A stretch of 64,000 bases of DNA from Nemania diffusa (lineage: Eukaryota > Ascomycota > Sordariomycetes > Xylariales > Xylariaceae). The translations under genes and the position numbers were made by a program. The notes under the pieces were generated by a model. The model was not told the origin of the DNA, did no database searches, and saw nothing but the letters and a program-made list of their open reading frames with translations. The stretch is from assembly GCA_038501195.1 (NCBI GenBank), contig JBBPUQ010000003.1:2496501-2560500 (forward strand). Reading direction: 5' to 3'. Shown here in pieces: positions 55,485 to 64,000 of the stretch (its first letter is position 1; each line of letters opens with the position of its first letter).

Positions 55485-57372
55485 ATGTCTAGCCGGGGTC
55501 GGAAGTATCGAAATGTCGCCATTTTAGTAGTTGCGAGCCTCTTTGTGTGGTGGGCGTTATTGACGAGTTCTGAGGGTCTGTTTGGCTCGGAGTTCAGCAA
55601 CTTGGAGCGACACATGAATGATCAGCAATCGCGTCAACCGCCGATCGCCAGCAAGAGCAGCTTTGATTGGAGCAAAGTCCCCTACCGTTTCCCCCCGGGA
55701 CCTCTCACACCCTTGCCCACAGGACCCTCCAAACCCCTACCCAAGATTCAGGCTCAGCCGAGAGCCAGCTATGCAGCGTACGAAAGAATCCGAGAATCTA
55801 GGCGACGCGAAGTTCAAAAGGCGTTTGTTGGTGATTGGGAAGCGTATAAGAAGTATGCGTGGTTGAAAGACGCACTGAAGCCCATTTCCGGCGGATTTCG
55901 CGACCAGTTTAGCGGCTGGGCCGCGACCCTGGTCGACTCGTTAGACACCCTTTGGATTATGGGCCTTCGTGATGAATTTGACGAAGCCGTTGACGCTGTC
56001 GCGAAGATTGACTTTGGTCAGTCGACGTCTTCTACCGTGAACACCTTCGAGACCAACATCCGGTATTTGGGTGGCCTGATCGCCGCTTACGACCTCAGCA
56101 AACGCGAGGCCCTCCTAGTCAAAGCGGTAGAGCTCGGCGACCTTATTTATGCTGCATTTAACACGGAGAATCGGATGCCTGTAGACTTCATCGATTTTGA
56201 AACGGCAAAAACGGGCGTGGGTTTGGTGGTAGAGAGTACGGTTGTCTCTGCTTCACCGGGGACACTGTCTCTCGAGCTCACGCGCCTGTCGCAGATTACT
56301 GGTGATCCCAAGTATTATGATGCCATTTCCCGTGTCATGGATGTTTTCTACCACGGCCAGCCGAAGACCAGACTCCCTGGCTTATGGCCGATGTTTGTTT
56401 CGATGAGCTCGCAGGATGTGATAGAGGGCAACCGGTTTACTCTCGCAGGTGGCGCTGACAGTTTGTATGAGTATCTACCCAAGATGCATGCTCTTCTTGG
56501 TGGGCTCGAACCGAAATACGAGGAAATGAGTAGAAGATTTCTAGAGGCAGCTAAGGCGTTATTCTTGAGGCCCATGATTCCGAATAACGAGCCAGTACTC
56601 ATCCCAAGCAGTGGTAGGGTCGCTGACGACGGCAATGTTATGTTGGACCAGGAGACCGAACACTTGGGTTGTTACATCGGTGGCGTTTATGCGCTTGCTG
56701 GGAGACTACTTAACAATCAAGGATACGTAAATATTGGCTCGAGGCTTACTCTTGGGTGCGTGTACGGCTACAAATCGTTTCCCACAGGCATGATGCCTGA
56801 ACGCTTGAACATGGTAGCTTGCGAGTCCTTCGAGAAGTGCGAGTGGGATGAGCAGAGATTTATTAAAGAGAGTGCTAAACAGCGTGAAGGTGAGATTTCT
56901 CCTCTAAGCTAATATCCTCGAACCAGTGGCTCAAGTGTCGTTCCATAGGAAAAGAGTATCTACCTGCCGGCTTTATTACCAAGGACCCTCGCTATATTCT
57001 GAGACCGGAGGCTATAGAGAGCGTCTTCATAATGTATCGAGTAACCGGTAAGCCAGTATGGCAAGAACTTGGATGGAGTATGTTCAATGCTATTATCAAT
57101 GGCACGCGGACGGGCTTGGGAACACACGCAGCGGTCCTAGATGTGACCCAAAAAACCCCAACGTTGACGCAAGAAGATTACATGGAGGTGCGTATACCTC
57201 ATATCCGATTTTCGCTTCAATGGACCGACCCACTGACGGTAGTTTCATCCAGAGTTTTTGGCTTGCCGAGACGCTCAAGTACTTCTATTTACTATTCTCG
57301 CCTCCGGATATCATCAGCCTTGATGACTACGCGTTCAATACCGAAGCGCATCCCTTCTTAAGGCCTAAGTGA
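55485..57372 (+). CDS. GH47 class I alpha-1,2-mannosidase
   Basis: Three exons (55485–56889, 56949–57187, 57253–57372) close in phase to 587 residues. A type II signal anchor ([16 protein letters not shown], residues 11–26) fits an ER or Golgi lumenal enzyme. Family motifs are [82 protein letters not shown] and the final NTEAHP, which supplies the Ca2+-binding Thr. The acids expected for catalysis in these motifs are present. It should trim alpha-1,2-linked mannose from N-glycans or act in glycoprotein quality control. The intron after QRE uses an acceptor ending at 56948; the nearer AG at 56926 would break the frame. Confidence 0.9.
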
Positions 57373-57826
57373 CCTAATAGCCAATCGCATTGTTGGAGTG
57401 GGAATAATAATCTTGGAGACTGATTGTATAGTAACATTGACACCACAAGACAAATCTCTATTTGCGACCGTATTCCACTCGAACTAGTGTAGTTGACCAA
57501 TCGCTCTTCGATGTGAACACCGGTACAATGCGGGGAACATCATGCTATAACTTCTGCTCAGTCTGACGTCTTTTTAGCAACACTCATTATTCGAAGGGCT
57601 ATGAGACAGTTAATCAAGCGTGTTTTTTATATAGGCTGAGCGATCTAGGAGAGAGACCGAGTAGTCGCCCGATTCTAGATCACGCAATTGAGGGGGAAGG
57701 TTGCGTGGGGTTGACTTATAAAGTACGAGAGCCCGCGCTGGGAGAACATCGCAGGAGACCGATACAGCGGGGAAGAAAGGGAAAAAAAGAGTGAACAAGT
57801 GAACATTTATCTTAGGATCATACACC
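57373..57826. other. intergenic, dioxygenase promoter region
   Basis: 454 bp without coding potential. It includes the TATA-like element described separately and an A-rich leader just before the start codon. Confidence 0.4.
57717..57723 (+). promoter_or_regulatory. TATA-like element of the TauD-type gene
   Basis: The word tataaag lies about 104 bp upstream of the start codon at 57827, a reasonable TATA-box distance. Confidence 0.35.
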
Positions 57827-59251
57827 ATGTCTACGACGACTATTACCTCAACCATTTCGTTGGCCCCAGGGCCACCAGGTCAGCCCGATATTTCCTATCA
57901 TCCGGAATATGAGAAGTGGCAGGCCCGTGCCGCGCGCCGATTACAAGAGGGAAACCTGCCGAATTGGCCGGCAGGCTTTCCAAAGAAGCTAACTGGCGAT
58001 CTTGTTTGGGAGGGCCAGACGCTAGCTGATACATACAACTGGACGTATGTCCTCAGTCCTGAGCATCTGGCTGAAATTGACAAGGCCGTGGCTCACTTTA
58101 AAGGTACGAGAAAGCACTCAGGGGGTTTGAGCTTATGAACCAAATATTAAACATCGCAACCAGGGCTCAGTAAGCCCCTCGGCGCTATCAGTCAGGAGAC
58201 GTTTCCACTACCAACCTTGCACGCAGAGCTCCGCCGGCTGTCGGAAGAGCTGCATAATGGCCACGGCTTTTTTGTCCTGCGTGGGTTAAAAGTGGACGAC
58301 TACACACGCGAGGAGAACATCATTATATATGCCGGGGTTTCTTCCCACGTGGCACCGCAGCGCGCAAGGCAGGACCACAAGTTCAACGGCGAGAAAGCCG
58401 ATGTTGTACTGACACACATCAAGGACTTGTCTTCGACACAGGAGTCTGGTGTGATCGGCAGCCCAGCGTATACGACGGATAAGCAAGTTTTTCACACGGA
58501 CACAGGGGATATTGTGTCCCTTTTCGCGCTCGAGACTGCAGCTGCGGGTGGTGCAAGCAAACTTGCCAGTACGTGGAGGGTGTATAACGAGATAGCTGCC
58601 ACTCGGCCTGATCTACTTCACACGTTGACAGGCAATTGGGACATGGAGGTGTACGTCGAGATATCATTGCTGTGATTGTCGAGAAGGCTAGCTGACGTGT
58701 CTACACGGAACTCCAGGTTTGAGAAAGGCGACAAACAGTATACATCGAGACCCTTAGTGTTTCACTTTCCGGCGACGGACTCTCGTCCAGAGAGGATTGC
58801 TCTGCAGTACGCTCGTCGCTACTTCGTCGGGTTCGGGGCGCTGCCTCGAAACCCAAACATCCCGCCTATCACGGAGGCTCAGGCCGAAGCCCTCGATACG
58901 CTCCATTTCCTCGGTGACAAATTCTGCGTGAATACCGACTTTCAGAAAGGAGATATTCAATACGTCAACAACCTGGCTATCTTCCATGCTCGTGACGGCT
59001 TCACAGACACACCTGAGAAACAGTATGAATGCCAGATCGTAAACCCCCCTCGCGTCTATAAGGAGTACTAATGACATTTTGTTTCTAGGCGGCATCTCGT
59101 ACGTCTTTGGCTGCGCGACCCCGAGAATGCCTGGGAGACTCCGAGTGCTCTGCATTGGCGGTGGGATCAGCTCTACAAGGATATAACACCTGAAAGCGAG
59201 GTGTTCCCGCTTGAGCCGTACATCCGCAGCGCGAGCAACAAGGGACGCTGA
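57827..59251 (+). CDS. TauD/TfdA-family Fe(II)/2-oxoglutarate dioxygenase
   Basis: Four exons (57827–58103, 58164–58650, 58717–59022, 59089–59251) close in phase to 410 residues. The iron ligands are His and Asp of FHTDTGD (HxD motif) and the distal His in IFHARDGF. RHLVRLWLRD contains the Arg expected to bind 2-oxoglutarate. Flanking motifs GHGFFVLRGL and FALETAAAGGASKLAST fit the fungal branch of this family. Members hydroxylate small substrates such as taurine, sulfonates or clavaminate-type compounds with 2-oxoglutarate and O2. The substrate here is unknown. No signal peptide is seen. The second intron uses the downstream GT of two adjacent donors to keep frame. Confidence 0.88.
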
Positions 59252-59464
59252 ACGTACTCGCCATTCTCTACCTAGATTGGTGATAGGTTACTTCGCTTCA
59301 GGAGGTGGTATAAGGTTGAGAAGCGAATTTCGATTGGATCTAGGATCTATCTACTAAGACCATTTATAGCGAATATCTTCAAATGGGGGATCTATGATGA
59401 AATCCAAAATCTTTCAGTGGAGTCTCTTATCAAGTCTAGATGTTCTGGCGCCATTACGCTCTGT

Positions 59465-60820
59465 TCAGTTAAGTAGAATCTCGTAGTTATCTCTGGCAAC
59501 ACGAACAGGCTCGTCGTGGCTGCCGTATTTCCGGCGGACCAGCTCGAAGATGATTAAACCAGCACTCGTGGACGGCACCTGTCGGAGTGTATTCCACCAG
59601 AAGCCTCGATATAGCCAGCGCATTGTTCCTCTGCGCTCTGATGCAGCTTCCGAGGCGCATTGCGCCCAAGTCTCTTGATATGCATGATAATACGCCCTCA
59701 ACATCCGCCACTTCCGCCTCGGCTTGTCGGGGCTAGTAGTAGTGGCTGTTCTGACCTTTGCTGCTTTGGCGTCAAGATCCTCAAGGTGGTCCCAGTGCTT
59801 GACTTGAACATAGGTTAATGGGTGAAGTAGAACCTGCTGGGAAATTGATGCACCTATGCCGGCGAGCAACAAGAACATGGGTTCGATGGCATAGTGAGGC
59901 CTGATTAGAACGGGCGTGTTTTCTTTTTGTGAGATGGGCCGTCTTCGTGCGAGTACGTCAACGGTATCTTGGTTGAGTCCGCTGTAGTACCATGTGATAA
60001 ACCGGTAGTAGCCTTGAGCTTTGATGTATTCGAATGTGCTGAAGAAGATGGCACTGCCGAAGCTATCCTTCATGAATGACAAGCCCCACCCAGCAAATAC
60101 TCCTCGCACGCCGATTTCGCGCAGCTTCTCGGCTGAAAATGACCATATGCTCCTTGGTTTACCACCATTGCCCTGAACAAGGTCCCGGTGGTCGTACCTA
60201 GCCTGTATTGCATCGAGGGGGGCGGCGACTACACTCTGAATGCTTCCCGCCAAGAAGCCGGCAGTGAGGGTATGTATCGGCTCAGGTGGTGGGAAGACGC
60301 GCCGCGTCGACCTTGAGCTTTCTTCATGGAGTTGTCCTAGAATTTGCAAGTAGCTAGTGTACAGGATAGCGCCAACGCCAACGTTAGCGATGAGCGGCGG
60401 CAGTATCTGCTGTGGCACAATACCCCAACCGTGCTGCCGGATCACGGTGGTGAGCAAGCCCGGGGTTGTGCCACGGGCCCATTGCCAGGCTTGCGTGAGG
60501 GTGAGACCAAGCCGCGACGATGTGCGGTCGCTAGCTAAGGCCTGGGTAAGGAGCTTGGTTTGTGCCTGGTGGACATTTCTAGCATAGGCAAGATAGTCGA
60601 CTCGCGTCCGGAAGAAGGCCTTCACGGGGGCTCTAAAATAAAAGGCAATAGCTTGGGCGCTTAATGCGCGAACACCGGCGGCCGACGCGGCGGTTGCGGC
60701 ATTGTTTCTCGAGGGCTTCTCAAGCAGGCCGTCGGGTGGCACAACGGGGAGAACACCTCGGCGTATACCATTATTGTCTTGGCTTAAGCGGTCTCTGTCA
60801 TCGTGGTGACCTGGCGGCAT
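59465..60820 (-). CDS. mitochondrial carrier-like protein (451 residues)
   Basis: One uninterrupted frame starts at ATG 60820. Carrier-type repeats are recognisable but degenerate. The clearest is PLDAIQARYD after TAGFLAGSIQSVVAA, followed by VRGVFAGWGLSFMKDSFGSAIFFSTFEYIK. The last repeat has LLAGIGASISQQVLLHPLTYVQVK and MRWLYRGFWWNTLRQVPSTSAGLIIFELVRR. At 451 residues it is longer than the usual ~300. It has an N-terminal extension and a charged insert near residues 285–300. I infer a divergent member of the SLC25 family in a mitochondrial membrane; substrate unknown. Its stop is about 210 bp from that of the dioxygenase, tail to tail. Confidence 0.75.
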   Translation of the reverse strand: MPPGHHDDRDRLSQDNNGIRRGVLPVVPPDGLLEKPSRNNAATAASAAGVRALSAQAIAFYFRAPVKAFFRTRVDYLAYARNVHQAQTKLLTQALASDRTSSRLGLTLTQAWQWARGTTPGLLTTVIRQHGWGIVPQQILPPLIANVGVGAILYTSYLQILGQLHEESSRSTRRVFPPPEPIHTLTAGFLAGSIQSVVAAPLDAIQARYDHRDLVQGNGGKPRSIWSFSAEKLREIGVRGVFAGWGLSFMKDSFGSAIFFSTFEYIKAQGYYRFITWYYSGLNQDTVDVLARRRPISQKENTPVLIRPHYAIEPMFLLLAGIGASISQQVLLHPLTYVQVKHWDHLEDLDAKAAKVRTATTTSPDKPRRKWRMLRAYYHAYQETWAQCASEAASERRGTMRWLYRGFWWNTLRQVPSTSAGLIIFELVRRKYGSHDEPVRVARDNYEILLN

Positions 60821-62545
60821 TGTTTCCCCAGGTCATTTTGGGATTGTGTGAGACTATTTAGTAGGATTGTCTATCTACCTTAGGTAGATTAGGTGGATGA
60901 GATTATAGAGGCTGAGGAGGTGGGCCTATAGGCTTTTACCTATGGCCTAAGATACAGTGGTAGTTATCGGCTATGGGTACAGCCGGGAGCGCCCGCCCAG
61001 CCACATCCATACATCTTTCATTCAGATAAACAGTACAGACAGAGTACCTAGGTATGTACATATGAAATACTATTCGCTTATACGTAGCACTCGTTGCCTT
61101 ACATGTAATAAAGAGTGATTATATAGATAGTACTTAACAACACTCACTAACTACCCATACCGCTCCAGAGTCGGCTGTCAGTTCTCATGCCAACGAGAAA
61201 GCTATCGAGATGGATCCCAAACGGTCAATATTCGAACCCGCAAAGTCCGAACAGCACTAGATACTAGGTATCGGGCGGCGGATCCGGGTAATCGATCCTA
61301 CGCGCTACACAAGCCGCACCGGACTCGCGCTTTCTACGTAGAGGTACAATTACACGAGCATTACTGTTGATCCTCCGAGTTGCGAATACACAGCCGACAG
61401 TCCCAAAGTTCGCGTGTCCGCGTTCAGTCTCAGTCGTAAAGGCAGGTAGCACGCGCTAGGTATCCTAAATCGCGACTTTGCTCTGCGTAGTAGTTTTCAG
61501 CTATGGCGCGTGCGACACCCGGCACGTCACGCATGTAAGAGAGTGCGCTAGAGGGTGTTGACACTCCTCTGTGCTTGCGCTTAATACCTGGACGACAAGA
61601 ACGACAAGCTAGATGTGACAATTAGTATTTATTGCTGCATGGTTGTCGAAACCTCTCTAGAGTAGTCGTGGCGCTTGCCAATACTGGCACCGTCCAACAT
61701 CATAAACGCCGAGGCAAAAGAGACAGTGTCCTCGATAGTTTTTAAATATCGGATACTGCGAGGGTCTCAAATTTCAGCTCGGTGCTACCAATTGAGCCAT
61801 TTTAAAGCCGCCGAGAAAGAAACATTAAGAGCATGAGTGCCTGTTACTTCCTCTTTGAACAATCGCTTCGCTTCGCGCATGTCGGTGGCTGTAAACTCCC
61901 GTACCAAAGAATCTTCTTCATAAGTTGTGGTAAATAGTAAAAGCTGCACAGGTGAGAGAATTGGTGGCTAATGGTGATATAAACAAGGTACCTACCTACT
62001 TACATAAAAAGAAAAGGCAATGCATTTGGAGATAAATAGGGGCGAAAGATCGTCGAATGTTACAGCCTCTGGCTAACCTTCGCGCCGATCTATATCAGCG
62101 CGATGTTAACAATTGTCTCATAGGACTAACTACGAATGTATCGACTCAATGATTCCCATGTAGTGCCAAATCGTGGCATGGTGTGGCATCTTGATTTGGT
62201 CATGAATCGTTGTTTCATTCCAAGGGCCGACTGATCGGCCTGGGAATACACTCAGTATGGTCCGCTGAGTACCCAAGTAACTAGTGCTTTACAAGACATG
62301 GCTTCTGTTATCCTAAGTCAACCCAATCTCCGTCTGAGATCAAGGGATATCCTTCTGCCCCTGAGACGCGCTCGCCCACGGCGTATTGCGTACAAATAGT
62401 CGTGGGCGTCTGCCATTTGGACAGCCCAGTCCCATCTCATTCATTGCCTCACCCAGTCACTCATTTCTAGCAGCATTCGCATACCTCCTTGCTTTAGTGC
62501 TTTTTTTTCTCTACGACAAACCTCCACCAGTAACCCAAAGTAACC
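60821..62545. other. intergenic, no gene recognised
   Basis: About 1.7 kb with short frames only. A tRNA-like D-arm word on the minus strand near 61790 was considered and rejected. TAGGTA-type words occur at about 60880 and 61050. Nothing else stands out. Confidence 0.45.
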
Positions 62546-62956
62546 ATGCAGTCTCTACTTGTTTCCATCATCGCCATCCTGGCTGCGACTACCGTTGCCG
62601 GTGAGTAATCTCTCTTGTTCCAGTTTCCCCCGCCAGACCGCTCATGGTCAGAGTTTACCGATGCCTAGAGAACTTGAGAAACACCTTTTTTGACAACGTC
62701 GTCGCTGATTCTGTATTTTCTAGTGCCCATCACTGCGCCGAGACAACTTGGTGGAGCCACGGCACCGCTCACCACGGTCCTTTCACAAGCTGGAAAACAC
62801 ATTCCCCCCGCTATGGAGCGGGTTGGAGACTCTCTTAACCCCAAAAAGAACATTACAACACCTGGCAAGACGACTGCAAAGAAGGCAGACCCACTGGGCG
62901 GATTGACTGGCCTACTTGGCGGCATCGTCCCGGCCGGTTTGGTCCCAGGCCTCTAG
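62546..62956 (+). CDS. small secreted protein without cysteine
   Basis: Two exons (62546–62600 and 62724–62956, intron 123 nt) give 95 residues. Residues 1–17 (MQSLLVSIIAILAATTV) are a clear signal peptide and the intron falls just after it. The mature chain has no cysteine, is rich in Thr, Pro, Lys and Gly, and ends in a Gly/Leu-rich segment (GGLTGLLGGIVPAGLVPGL). No domain is recognised. It could be a cell-wall or surface peptide, or a processed secreted peptide. The gene model is well supported by splice sites and phase; the function is open. Confidence 0.65.
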
Positions 62957-63203
62957 TATGTGCAACAAAGTACCTCACAGGTTCCTTAGAGAAGGTTAAC
63001 ACGTGATAGGATTATATCAGAGACTTCTTCCACTGCGCCATGAGACTGACACGCGGCTCTACCCGGTGGACACTATAACAGGGAGGATTTCGGGGTTGGT
63101 TGAGTAGGAGGTTTCCATGACGCTGGGGCGTCTTTCCCTTTTAGACCGGAATGATGTATGTCGTTTAATGAAGGCGCGGAGCCGCTGAGTTCATCATTGT
63201 TTA

Positions 63204-63725
63204 CTATACCCCATGCAAGCCGTCCCGTGATATATTGGCGACCATCAATTTAAACTGCGGCCCCAGTGCCTCGAGTACGGCAGCCACGTCAGGGGCCGCA
63301 GGGATTGTCTCAGGTCGTTCCTTAGTATATGAGCTCGAGGTTAACGTATCGGAAAGATCCTGGTTTTGGAGCTTCCGTATCGCTCTGAGGCCTTTAACGT
63401 CCTTGCCAGAACGCAATGGGCCCTTTGGTTCCAGTGGCGTTATTGGCGTTTCGTCGAGAAGTGCCTGCCATCGCGAAGCGTATATCCCAGGACCTGACAT
63501 GTCCCCTGTATCAGCCCGACTTGCTCCATGCATTTCGCTAATAACGGCTTGCATTTTAGCTCTTGACAGTTCCCCAAGCGTGGCCAAATGTCTAGAATGC
63601 GCGTCTACACTCTTAAGAACAACTCTTCGCTGGGTATCAGTGAGTTTATTAAACGCGTCATGGAGTCTCTGTTCTATATTGCCTGCGTTATTAGTCTGAG
63701 CAGCTACACGAGTAGAGGCGGCCAT
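63204..63725 (-). CDS. hypothetical protein, 173 residues
   Basis: One open frame starts at ATG 63725. It is hydrophilic and probably largely helical in its first 70 residues (LHDAFNKLTDTQRRVVLKSV, then HSRHLATLGELSRAKMQAV). A Pro/Lys-rich middle is followed by a short helical end. There is no signal peptide, membrane segment or motif I know. Composition looks coding, and the opposite-strand frame is its shadow. It lies about 145 bp after the stop of the edge gene on the same strand, so the two could be neighbours in tandem. Confidence 0.5.
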   Translation of the reverse strand: MAASTRVAAQTNNAGNIEQRLHDAFNKLTDTQRRVVLKSVDAHSRHLATLGELSRAKMQAVISEMHGASRADTGDMSGPGIYASRWQALLDETPITPLEPKGPLRSGKDVKGLRAIRKLQNQDLSDTLTSSSYTKERPETIPAAPDVAAVLEALGPQFKLMVANISRDGLHGV

Positions 63726-63871
63726 TTCATGAACATCGTTTTTATTAGTCTCCCGCCGAAAGACTTCAATCGCTCTGCATATGGGCGGTTAGCACCTAAG
63801 ATAAACCGTAAAGTTATTTCATAAAAAGGAAATATGGGAGAGAACGGCTTCGGGGAGGGGGGTCAAAAGCT

Positions 63872-64000
63872 CTAGAATGCATACTCCTTCATCCAAACCC
63901 GCCATGTGTCCCTCAGGTCGGGGCAACCACTGCAAAAGTCGTGAAGATATGCCCATAACAGATGCCGATTCCGTTGTAACAGTCTTACACAGTCCTGGAC
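63872..64000 (-). CDS. C-terminal fragment of an unknown protein, cut by window edge
   Basis: From base 64000 leftward a frame stays open for 42 codons to a TAG at 63872–63874. The residues look protein-like, with several Trp, Cys, Arg and His, including DFCSGCPDL (a CxxC pair) and ending WRVWMKEYAF. That composition is unlikely for random sequence. It is probably the last exon of a gene whose body lies right of the window. I cannot name the family. Confidence 0.4.
   Translation of the reverse strand, partial: VQDCVRLLQRNRHLLWAYLHDFCSGCPDLRDTWRVWMKEYAF

Noticed and set aside
56890..56926. A 37-nt intron causing a frameshift in the GH47 gene
   Set aside because: The next acceptor at 56948 restores the frame and the family sequence, so the gene is intact.
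61735..61805. tRNA-like sequence on the minus strand (ggctcaattggtagcac resembles a D-arm)
   Set aside because: No matching T-arm (GTTCRANNC) and no acceptor stem pairing could be found; at most a decayed tRNA fragment.
1..64000. CRISPR arrays, prophage or bacterial operons
   Set aside because: No regularly spaced direct repeats, ribosome-binding sites or tight co-directional gene runs are present; the intron-rich fungal gene structure rules out a prokaryotic source.

Overview
This window is nuclear DNA of a filamentous ascomycete (Pezizomycotina). Most genes carry several short GT–AG introns (about 45–160 nt). Coding regions are separated by long AT-leaning spacers. The protein families are fungal: an F-box/WD40 sulfur regulator of the SconB type, a highly reducing polyketide synthase, LaeA-like methyltransferases, AIM6-like and GH47 proteins. 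A Sordariomycete is plausible, but that is inference. No rRNA, convincing tRNA, CRISPR or bacterial operon structure was seen. All exon models come from reading splice sites and frames by eye; where I give a protein length, the exon phases closed.

Left part (1–25 kb) is accessory. It holds a gene fragment at the edge, a one-helix membrane protein, a six-cysteine secreted protein (2946–3230) and a probable MITE (4065–4654). An FAD amine-oxidase pseudogene (5181–6801) is divergent from an intact flavin L-amino-acid/amine oxidase (7167–8969). Next comes a striking apparent fusion of a secreted cysteine-containing domain to an AIM6-type phosphodiesterase-fold domain (10410–12196). It is followed by an anion:cation symporter-type MFS permease, a ferric-reductase-like protein, a DUF218/YdcF-like protein and an FAD aromatic-ring monooxygenase. 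A 3.8 kb stretch without genes then precedes a small SAM methyltransferase (23904–24722).

The centre is a candidate polyketide locus: the small methyltransferase, a nine-exon LaeA/UMTA-type methyltransferase (26801–28673) and a 12-exon, 2601-residue highly reducing PKS (31592–40316). Its domain order is KS-AT-DH-cMT-ER-KR-ACP. It has no release domain, and no pathway transcription factor or thioesterase is present in the window. The FAD monooxygenase, MFS permease and amine oxidases further left are possible but unproven members.

Immediately right of the PKS the content becomes housekeeping: twinfilin, the mitochondrial succinate-fumarate carrier and the SconB/Met30-type SCF receptor. Beyond a TA-flanked MITE (about 49546–49935) lie an amidase, an unknown basic protein, a GH47 alpha-mannosidase, a TauD/TfdA dioxygenase, a second mitochondrial-carrier-like protein, a small secreted protein without cysteine, a conserved-looking unknown and a gene fragment cut by the right edge. 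Short TAGGTA/TACCTA motifs cluster repeatedly in the intergenic DNA throughout.
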